Below, piece by piece: positions 35,961 to 46,700 of a stretch of DNA of 64,000 nucleotides; position 1 is the first letter of the stretch, and every line of letters begins with the position of its first letter. Source of the stretch: Conus ventricosus (Eukaryota; Mollusca; Gastropoda; Neogastropoda; Conidae); the NCBI GenBank assembly GCA_018398815.1, contig CM031609.1, positions 38,110,829 through 38,174,828 of the forward strand, written 5' to 3'. The translations under genes and the position numbers were made by a program. The notes under the pieces are model-generated. The model had not been told where the DNA came from and ran no database searches. It saw only the letters and a program-made list of their open reading frames with translations.

Positions 35961-38900
35961 CCTCTCTCTCATTTCCATGCAGATTTAGATTGTTTAGTGG
36001 GAGAGGTATTTTGTTTCATGATTTGACACACACACATGCACACACACAGTTGCACAGAGTGACACACATGATTCAAACGCTCACACATGCACACTTTTGA
36101 TCTTGATCATTTGGTGTCACAGATTATGATTTTTTCAATGTTAAATGACAAAAATCCTTCAGCTTCAGGGGGCTTCGCCCCCAGACCCCCACCAGGGGCG
36201 TTGCCCCTGGACCCCACTGGGGGCCTTCAGCGGCCCCCAGACCCCCGCAAAAATTTTCCTCCTTTTTCACTTTTTCTCATTCCCACCTCTGACTAAAATC
36301 AGTTCTGCTGAGCTGTAGTGATTCTGCTCCAGGATTTGGTGACATCCATTACCAATTCATGAAACATCTTCCAGAAAGCTGCCTCCAGACTTACATCTGG
36401 ACTACAGCGTACTTTTTGACTCCTGGCTGAAAACCCTCTTAATTCGAGGTCCCAAATCTGGAAAAGACTTGTCCAGTCCTTCTAATTATAACCCAGTGGC
36501 TCTGACCTGCCTTTGGAAATTAATGGGAAAGATGTCAACACTCATCACCTGGGGGAAGGTGGAAACCAGTGTTCTTTTGGCCAAAGAAAAGTGCGGCTCC
36601 TGCTTGTGCCATGCTACTGTTGGACCAGTTAGTCCCTCTGGAAACCACCATCTGCAACGCCTTCATGGACAAACAACATTTGGTTGCCGGTTTTTTTTTT
36701 ACCTGTTGAAGGCTTACAACACCACATGCAAGTCTGATACTCTTGTGGATTTTTATAGTCATGGCTTTTGAGGTTCCTCTCCCTCTTTTTATTTAAGAAG
36801 TTTGTGGCCAATCGGCCGTTCCAAGTCTGTGTTGGCACCATGTCCGAAATCCACAAACAGCAGAGAGAGAGAGCATCCTTTCTCCTGCTGTCTTCTGCAT
36901 AAAATGACATTGTCAGTGCTGTAAATGAAGGTTAGAGCCGTCTACGTTTGTTCATGATGTTGAACTGCACACAGTTTAACCCACTTGTGCTGGCATAGGA
37001 CATTAACTCCCAACTTTGCGTGGATAAGCTTAGACAATGAGCCAAGGAAAATGGGTTTACTTTTTCAGATACCAAAAACTTGGTGTATCTACTTGCACAA
37101 CTTTTGACAGTACTTTGCTGATGCTGAAATTTGTTATGTTATTTTGCCCTCTGAGAAAGATGGGGAAAAGGGAACGAAAGTGTTATTTTTGCATTCCAGA
37201 GGAGACAGGAGGGCTGGAGCCAGAATTAGTCTTGCATTCCGAAAGAAAGTGAAAGCATTAGCCTGTATGTTGCTGACAGGACGACCGATGAGTCGCATCT
37301 CGGTGGTACCCCAGGGCTGACACCAGAGGAGAGAGACATCCGCACAGTATTCTGCATGCAGCTTGCTGCAAAGATCCGGGCCAAGGACCTGGAGGAATTT
37401 TTCTCCTCGGTGGGAAAGGTCAGTGGGGTCAGATTATGTTGGAAGGAAAGGTTGCTTCTGAAGCCGGAGTCACACAGTTTTTTTTCCTTACAGATGAAGC
37501 ACTGCGGAGCAGGTGTATTGTTGTCATTCCGCTGTATGCATGTGTCGTGTTCCTGGAAGATGACTTGAAAGCAGCTGGGTGATCTTCTTTCTTCTTAACA
37601 TTATGTCTAGACTGAACTTGATTATTTCAAAGCAAATATTGAATTATGAGGTGTCTAGGCATCAAAGTGATAACCACTGGAAAATATGGGACATGGCCTT
37701 TCAGTTGTGCAGGGTGAGGGGGGGGAGAATATGCATGTGTGTGTGTGTGTAGTTGGTAATCGTGAGCCAGATATGTGTCCGTTTTGCTGATGTTTTCATT
37801 CAACAGTTAAAAAGTATCTGGTTGGTGGCTGGAACAAAATGGCAACAGGACAAAATTCCTTGGGCTGTCGAGATCTGATGGCCCAAGCGTAACTTTCTGA
37901 TTGGTAATATGAGTGTCATTGCACTGTCTTGTTTTTAAATATTCACATATAGTGTGACATACAGCATCTGACCTGTTCACTCATACATTTTTGGAGTATT
38001 TTTTATTCTGTTATAAAGAAAATATTCTTAGTACACTAAAAATTCACCCAATGAAATTGTCGTGTAATATAATCACCATTACTATGTTGACCAGTGTGTT
38101 TTTCACTTTATATTTTCATGGTAAATGCTGTCAGCTTCAAAATGGCAAATGTTTTAACAGTTGCTTTATCATTGTTGAAATATACACTGTTTTTAGATCA
38201 GAAGCTGTTGGCCTTAAAACGAAGAAACTTTTCAGTGAAGAAAAAGTCAGGTGCATAGAATTTTCCTGACTGCACCAGTCTTCAGGAAAGTGTTCTCAGG
38301 TTAGAAAAACGCCAACAGCAAATTCAGTTATGGAGGTCTGCAGTGTGTATGCAGTGCAAACTGATGATAGAGGACAAAATATGACTGGAAAAGTTATGAC
38401 TGGATTTGCATCCCAACATCTGTCATAGGATCTGAACATTCGTATTCCATCATGGTCTGACCGTTCTGCTGCGGCTGGGATCATCTACTACAGTGGTATA
38501 AAGATAGGCATGGGGAAAATATTTTTGGTTCTGCTTCACAAATCTGGAACTCGTTCCCTGTCACAGTGTGACACCGTCTGTCGCACTTATCCTTCCAAAG
38601 TAATCTTAAAAAGAAAGTCTGTTCATGATGTCTTCCCTTCTTAGTGGTGGCCCTTTGCGGTCGGCTGGGCTATAAGCAACATTATCTTATCTTATCTTCT
38701 TAGTGGTGCGATGTGTTCTTGTGTGTGTGTGTGTACATATGTGCGAGTGCTCTTGCGCTTATGTGTGTGTTTCTGTGAGAGAGAGAGAGTGAATGCTTAC
38801 ATGTCTGTGTGCATGTGTTACGATGACTCGATGAGGGCTTGGTTGTGGGTGTATGCCAGGCAAGAGAGGAATGTCGAGAGCAGGCATGTGTGTGGGTGTA

Positions 38901-41900
38901 TGTGTGTGCACGCGCCCACTTGCGTGTGTGTGAAAAAAGTGATATATGCAAGTGTGCCTTTTGATGTTGTAAAGCACCTTGATATTTTGGAAAGTGCTAT
39001 TTCAATCTACTCTTACTGTTATTATTGTTACGATTATTGATATTTGTAAAAAATGTTGGTGATGATCAAGAAGTGTTGGTTTCATGGTTAAAAACTTCAA
39101 AGTTTCAGCTGGAATGAAATACGGTGCGTATTAGGATCAGCTTCATCTTTAGATCTGTAGATAACCACATGCCTTTGGAATCAGATTCAGTGAAATGATG
39201 TGAAATCAGATAAGTATGTGTCTGCTCTGTTGGGCAAGTAAACAGTGGAACATGCCCTGAGTTCATGTGAGGCAGCATTAGCCCAGGGACAGTATATACA
39301 TGGAAACACAGCTATGAGCTTGAGGAGACTGGGTATGTGATTAGCACCACCAAAGGGAACACTGCCGCTAGAAGCTCCAGCAACAACATCCTGTATGACA
39401 GGAGTCTGTGAAGTTTGGTTTGGAACAGCTGTGACGTTGAAAGCATAGATTCAGGGTTTACTGGATGGAGTGAATGACTTTGATGCATAGCGGACCTTCT
39501 AGAGAGGGGACTAGAGAGGGGAAACTATCCAGAGATCAGCAGGAAGAGTGTGGCATAAGACGGGATATTGGACTCCCCACATAGTCATCAAAAGAATTCT
39601 GATTGAACTCTCTGTGCCATATGAAAGCAGAATGGATCAAGGTCACATCTGCCAGTCTCGCTAACAGACTGAGGGAATGTGGCTTTTACTACAAAATCCG
39701 CACCGCAGAAGTTGGAGCAAGGAGGATTGTAGGCTCATTAGCCTAGACTATGATCTTGTGAAGCAGCTCTGGATTTCTGATGAGAGGAGGACTAGAAATT
39801 TACAGACAGTGGCAGAGGCAGCTGAAAGAGTTCCAGCTGGGTCTGGTGGAGAAGGAACTGAAGTGAACATAAAGCTCAGGTTTCCCACCTTAGAATAGGT
39901 GTCCAATAGTGATGTGGGTAAGACATCCGACTTGAAAATGGCAATACTTTGGTACGCCCATCCATGCAGAAATCGTGGTTTGAATCCGGGCAGCACCAGG
40001 GAAAAACACTTCATGGAGCATAAGGGCATCTAGGAGTCATGACCTGGATGCAGTTCAGCCCCTTTGAGTGTAAGAAGTTCGAGGCTGAAACACTTGTTTG
40101 TGGGGTTTTCTTTTCTGAAGACCTTAACATTCTTCAACATTTTCTTCCCTCTCTGTTGATCAGGTGACGGATGTGCGAATGATCACAGACAGCAAGACCC
40201 GTCGCTCCAAAGGCATTGCCTACATCGAGTTCAAGGACATTGAGTCGGTTCCACTCGCAATGGCACTGACTGGCCAGAAGCTTTTGGGTGTGCCCATTCT
40301 GGTGCAGGCAACACAGGCAGAGCGGAACCGCATGGCCATGGCGACCAGCATGATGGCCGCCAACAACAAGGCGGTGCCAGTGGGCCCATGAGGCTGTACG
40401 TGGGCTCCTTGCACTACAACATCACTGAGGACATGCTGAAAGGAATCTTTGAGCCCTTTGGCAAGGTGAGGAGGGCTGCTGTCTGGTGGACATGGATGTG
40501 GAGTAGTAAACTGCGTCCAGGGTGGGATAATGCTGAACAGTAGTGTAAAGTGAATGGAAGTCATTTGTGACCTGTTTTTCATACTTGTCTTTTAGCTGTA
40601 GACCTTTGTGCATGGTTATCTCAGCAAAGCGACCTTTGTGCTTGGTTAGCTCTGAATGATTACAAGTAAGTATCAGGGTAGAAAGAAAAGAACAAAGGAC
40701 TCTTTCACCAATCAAATGTTATTTCAGTACATTTTTATTTCCCTGTAAAAACAACAAAAAAGATTATCAGATGCATACATAAATGTGTAATTTGCTTTTC
40801 TTTCTGGACGTGCTTCATTGCAGACTTTTTTGATTGTTCACAATGGTTCTAAGATGTTAACAGTTGGCAACAAAAACTTTCTGCCAGTATCTGTGAAAGT
40901 GAGACTGCCCTCTTCAGAGTTGCTTTTTTGATTGTATGATAATGAGCTATAATGATGCTCTTGTGTCAGCATTTTCTTTTTCCCCTTGTACAGACCTTTC
41001 TGTGTGTCGTAGTGATGTTGCTTTTTGTTTCAGGTGGATGACGTGAAGTGATGAGGATCATGAGACGGGTCGATCTCATGGATATGGTTTTCTGACAGTA
41101 AGATTTTTTCTTGTTCAGTGTGAAGGATTATAGGAGTTAGGCGTGCCAGTTTCAAGTGCTTTAATTGATTTTTCCTTCTTTTTTTCACAACACAGATTTC
41201 TAAAAGTTTTTTTAACATGAAATAGAAACAAAAAAAAATCAGAAACAAGAAGCTAAGACAAAACTTGCGTTGTCTTTGTAAATGCATTTCAGAAAGAGTT
41301 ATTTTGTATATTGGATCAAATTAAAGGAAATAGAAACTCATTTTTGAATGTTTTTTTTTCTGATGAATGTGAGAACAGAAATTATACAAAAATGTGAAGC
41401 TGGAGAATTAATTTAGTGAGAACCTAATGTAAGACAGTGTGTGGATCCATCGCTTCATGTTACGATGCATGTAGTAAACGTGCAAGCAGGTGTAGCATGA
41501 GGGGAGAAAGGGTAACAACTTGCCCTTCACTTTGGAGAATGTGTAAAGAATGAATTCCAGTTCATGCCACTGTGACTGTAATTATATAATTTTATCTTTT
41601 TTATTTTTTTTTCTTTCAGCCAGTTAGACTGGTTTCAGCAGGTTGTTTTTTTCTCTGTGAAGAGCTCCTCAAATCATGCCAGATCAAGATAATAGCCAGC
41701 AAAATCTGCCCCATTCCTAGCATACATACAATACACACTTGGCATTTCTCTAACCCCTGCCCCACCACCCCACCACCCCCTTGTCCGCCTTCTGATGCAG
41801 GCATACACAAAATGCATGCAGGCATGCACCTTTCATATCATATCCAGTTTTATTGCATTGTGTATATATACACACAAGTGCATGAAAGTCCTTTTGCAAC

Positions 41901-43694
41901 ATATAGGTATTCCAAGGTGATTTTTGAGACAGCCTAGAGTTATTTAAAAGTAGCTTCATTTAAAAGAGCTCAATTTTCTGAACACATTGATATAAACTTA
42001 CGTTCTTCTGATAATATTTGACGAAGTTATGTTTTTTTTTAAAGAAATTTTGGACTTAGAAAATTTTGCGAAAGTGCAATTTTGCTTCGGACCTCAACTT
42101 TGAGGTACCATAAATCCATTTCTATGTTCTCAAATGAGCCCAAATTTTCCTGGCTACTCTCATGCACTTATAGATAATGCCAATTTTTTGCATTCTGTCT
42201 TCTCTGAATAAATAGTCAACAGTGTAATGCTGAAGTTGGTTAAATATGCAGTTTGCGCAAAAGGGTCATCTTTTACGTAAATTACGCTTGTCTTCACATG
42301 TTCATAATTTGTATCTGTATGTTGTACAATGTTGTTTTTTATACCAAAATGATTTAAAAAGCTTATAAAACACATATATAACACATTTGCGAGATATTCA
42401 TACATAATTTTAATTATGCAACAATAAAATATGTCTATCAAAGAAGAGAAGTATACATTTAACAGCTTTTCGGCCATCAAAAATATATTTTAACACGTTT
42501 TCAGTCCCAGTAATATAGTGCACGTCATAAAAAGTATATAATAAGGTATGGTTTTCCATGAAGCAGCTGAACTTCTCTGGATCTTTTGATTTTTTCCGAC
42601 AGATAGTTTTGTAGTCAAATATAATTTTTGTGACTGTCTTTCTGTCCCATTGCTGTCTTGTTCAGTCTTTGCAGCCAGTCAACAACAAAGCTTGAACTCC
42701 ACCCCTCTTTGTTCCTCAAAGTTTATAAAGCGACAGCAACAGCATTGTCACTTTGGTGTCACATGAATCTTCAAAAGCTCAGCCTTTTTTCAGTTTTCCA
42801 ATTGATGCCAACTGAGACAGAACATCATCAATATTATCCAATCAACATCTTCATTTAGCATTGCTGAAGTTCTTTAGCTGCAACTTCTCATCCTTGAGTG
42901 TACAGTCTGGATCACCCCTTTCAACCTGTTAATTCGGGTAGCTGTGTCGTGTCGGGGAAAAGCTGAAGAAACCATTCTGCCACAGTGTCAAAAGTTACAG
43001 ACTTCCCATTTTCAATTTGAAGTCTGTCAAGCTCAGTAACAGTCTGTTTGTGCAGCTGGATATGTTTGGGGGGAAGGGTGGTGGGGGGGGGGGGGGGGGG
43101 GGGGGGTCTTTCCCTTACCAAACACCAAGAAGCAGCACTTCAGTTCTTTGTACTGGTCATCTCTGCAACACACACACACACATACACACACACACACACA
43201 CAGTACACACACAGCACACCACACACGAAGACAGCACAACACACAATTACACTCACACATGCGCACACCAATACAGCACCACACACAGAGCACACACACA
43301 CACACACCCACACGCATGCATGCATGTGCACAGTACCCCCCCCCCCCCCCCCCCCACCCTTCCACACACACAACACGCACGCACACACATGCATACACAC
43401 ATGTGTAACCATTGTGTTTTACTAACAAGATGGAGGTAAGTACAATAATGAATTATGTTGCAATTTTTATGGGTAAAATTACAAAATACCATGAACAACA
43501 GCAGAAAATATGTCAGGGACATAAGAATGAGAAGAAAACCATGTGCTTGGGCAATTCTTACTACATTAAAATAAATCACTGCAAATTTATTTTGGAAACA
43601 AACTGAAATCAGCAACAAACTATTTTTTTTTTTGTTTTGTGCCAAGGTCTTTGTATTCTTTTGATGTTTACAGTGTGAGATGAACCTAAGTGTG

Positions 43695-43741
<47 letters not shown>

Positions 43742-46700
43742 CATGCATGCACGCCGAGAGAGAATCTACAGAGTTTGTAAAAGCAATGCATTCACGTGAT
43801 TCCGTTGCGGCTGCGATCATCGCGGCTGCGATCATCGCGCCAAGTGTTCGAGCAGACGACACGTTCTGTTCAGGACCCAAACTTGGTCTAAGTCACGTGA
43901 CCTTTTCATAAGAAATACTGAAGAACTACAATGTAAATCATATTTTTATGACACAGGTTTTTCAAATTGATGTTTCGATACTTGATTACAATGTTAAAAA
44001 TCCTTCCACGTAGCTGAAGTATAAAGTCGATCGTGAAGTTGAAGTGTTGATTCAAAAAAAGGCTCTCTCAGTTCACATTTTTAAAAAAAGATTTTAATAC
44101 AATCGCGCTCTAAGTACACAAAATATAACTTACAGAATTTAGTAAATACATCAACTTACCTTTCTGTGTTGTTTTAGCGCCGGATGTTGAAAATTTGGTG
44201 AAAAAAGTGTTGGATTGTAAGCGATGACACAGATACATCTGACTCGTCCGCCATTGTTGACATGCTTCAAGTCTTCCAATAGTGATGTGCGGGAACTGCC
44301 GGGGGAGCGCAGCGCACTGTTTCGTATTTGTTTGACCCCATTTATTGGAAAGTGCGAATATGAGCTTTAATTTGATATATTTTTGAACAGATATTCGTTC
44401 ATATTTACGGATTTTAGAGTAATTTGAAGTTTTAAAACATAATTTTAGGAACTTAACTAAATTTTTTTTATACCCTTACTCATACGAAAATGAAGCTTGA
44501 AGTCTCCCTACAACTCTGTATGAGTTTCATTGAGCTATTGTGCGCGCCGCGCTCCCCTTGTCGGGGAAGAAGGGTGGGTGTAAAAGCTTGTGTTCTGAAA
44601 GTCGCGACGGCATGCCTCCCGACCGCGGAGAAGTACTTCTTTTACAAGGTTGATAATAAACTTATTATGTTCTTTTAAATGATAAAACCTATCCAAAACG
44701 AAAGAAAAAAGACTGGTAAATTGATTGGTGTTATTTTTATTGTCTAAAATCGAGCCATTTTTATGTGGTTTGCACAAGTTGAAACACGGAAAATTTCGCT
44801 CCTGCAGCGCTGTTCCCAGGCAAGGGGCCTGCATGGAATACCTAATACATATCACCCATAATTTTCGTGACAACCCCCGTAAAATGCATATATACCCCTA
44901 AACACGCATGCGTGTCCACTTGCTCACACACACAAGCCCCTCACAGTTGTGTTTTTTATCCCACCAGTTCCGCAATCCAGAAGATCAAAGAAGGCGATGG
45001 AGCAGTTGAATGGGTTTTTTGAACTGGCGGGCCGCCCTATGAAGGTCGGCAATGTGACGGAAACGCACGGGGGGCGAGGGAGGCCCCCTTTCTCCAACCT
45101 GGACACGGATGAAATGGACAGGGCAGGCATTGGCCTGGGGGCCACTGGCCGTCTTCAGCTCATGGCCAAACTGGCCGAAGGTCAGCGTTGTGTGGGCGTG
45201 TGAGCGGGGTTTTGTTCGGTGTGCGTAATTTGAACTTGGTAATTACTAAAGGAACTATGTGAAACTAACTATGGATGCGTGTATTTTGCTTACTTGCTTT
45301 GTTTTCTTTAGCGTTGATTTCCATGCATTTCAGACCTGTTTATCCTTTTTCGCTGTATTCTTTACATGTGTGGTGAAAATAGTAGTCTACATTGCACTGA
45401 AGAAAGGCAAGAGAAAAAAGAAAAACCCACCAAGTTGAGACAAAGCTCTTGAGTGGTAATTATACTTGCTGTGTTAACCCTGGTGTTACCTTGGTGTGCC
45501 AGTTTTGGGTGCTTTGACCGAAGGGCAACAACTCTTGCTAGCTAACGTGCGCAAAAATTGTGTCTAGCTGTGTCTGCTTCTTCAACATGTCGATAATGTA
45601 AGAAGAAAAGGGTGGGGGGGAGGAGATAAAAAGCCCTGTAATATGAACAAAGATAACAAAAGAGCATGCCTTTGAGCCAAAGTATGCTGATGAATGGGGT
45701 ATGGAAAGTAATTTGAATTGGCAGAAGGTATCTTGTATTCTAGTGGTGCAAGATAGGGCACCCCCACATACCTTCTGCTGGGTGTAGCAAGGGAAAATGA
45801 ATCCACCGATTCTCTCGGCCCTCTTCTTTTGTTCTTTTTTTTTTTCCTTACAAAAATTTGGAAGATAGTTCACATTCTCTGTAGAAAAAACACACTAATT
45901 TTTTTTGTTAAATGACACCAATAGCAGTTTAAGGTAAACGGGTCTGGCAGTACAAACTGTCAGATTTTACTGTTTTTTTTTTTTTTTATTATTCTTTCAC
46001 AGATGCTTAGTTTTTTCAAGGTGAAATTGGAATAATAAGTATAAAAGTAATAATGAATTTGCCATGTTTCAGTAAACAGGAAATTCTTTTAGAATAACTT
46101 GTGCTCTGATCTTGTTCTGTAGTGTGCTAGTTTAAACATAGTGCCGGCATCATCGCTGTTGATAACTTACTTTTTTTTTTTTACAGCACAGGTTTCAAAA
46201 TCCCAACCAATCGCTGCCAATGCCCTATCACAAGCCACCAGCAACAAAACCCATCCATGATGCCTCCAAACATTAATCAGCCCTTTCCGCCCATTGCCCT
46301 ACAGCTGCTGTTGGTGCTGCTGCTGCCGCCTCTGCAGCGTTGCCTTCTTCCTCCGGCACGCCGCCGATCGCCACTCAGTGCTTCATGTTGTCCAACATGT
46401 TTGATCTCTCCTCGTGAGTCCTATTTTTTTAAACTTTTCTGATAGATGAACGCCTGTGCCAGAGCATTGGTCAGAAGTCATACAAAAAATGAAAAGAAGA
46501 GGGGCAAAAGTTAGAGTTAAGAGAAAGAGAGAGAAAGAAGCGGTTTCAAGATTTTGGTAAAAACGGGAACGTTTGTTGATTATGTCGTTAATGATGATAT
46601 GAGCTACAATGCTTCGGTGATAATCTTCACTGCCAAGGCTTTGTGCATGGTGTATGCCAAGTTTATAAAGACCTAGTATTGGCACTGAGTGTGTGGTGTT

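Larger units (their letters stand above)
34890..37200 (+). pseudogene. Non-LTR (jockey/CR1-like) reverse transcriptase, split by element C
   Basis: Left part: SWRDLCSKLIAKNE, then INKQVVAHLMASTIEQNASS, then YNLPCLLDELK up to 35202. After a 1089-base insertion the same sentence resumes: SVLLSCSDSAPGFGDIHYQF, MKHLPESC, NYNPVALT (RT motif), LLKAYNTT (degenerate LEKAYDTT), then WAKENGFTF and DTK to about 37200. The order matches RT motifs 0 to 7 of jockey/CR1-type LINEs. Many stops and frameshifts show it is dead. It lies in the same orientation as RBM39, inside an intron. Confidence 0.82.
33965..37279 (+). other. RBM39 intron after coding exon 4, with nested transposons
   Basis: Holds a (CA)n(CG)n tract, a plus-strand non-LTR reverse transcriptase pseudogene and a hAT-like element inserted into it. 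RBM39 exon 5 begins about 100 bases after the pseudogene. Confidence 0.85.
37419..40163 (+). other. RBM39 intron after coding exon 5, with retroelement fragments
   Basis: Contains two LINE-derived fragments (38330-38700, 39240-39800) and microsatellite-like GT/CA sequence (38718-38935). A weak tRNA B-box-like GGTTTGAATCCGGG occurs near 39978. No independent gene. Confidence 0.75.
41098..44967 (+). other. RBM39 intron after coding exon 7 (3.9 kb)
   Basis: Contains a G-run/CA/C-run cluster (43078-43405), a GT microsatellite (43697-43738) and a CpG-richer block (43780-44640) with a minus-strand exon-like stretch. No gene was established. Confidence 0.8.

Noticed and set aside
39930..39995. B-box-like GGTTTGAATCCGGG
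   Set aside because: No convincing A box or SINE body around it, so it was not called as a SINE.
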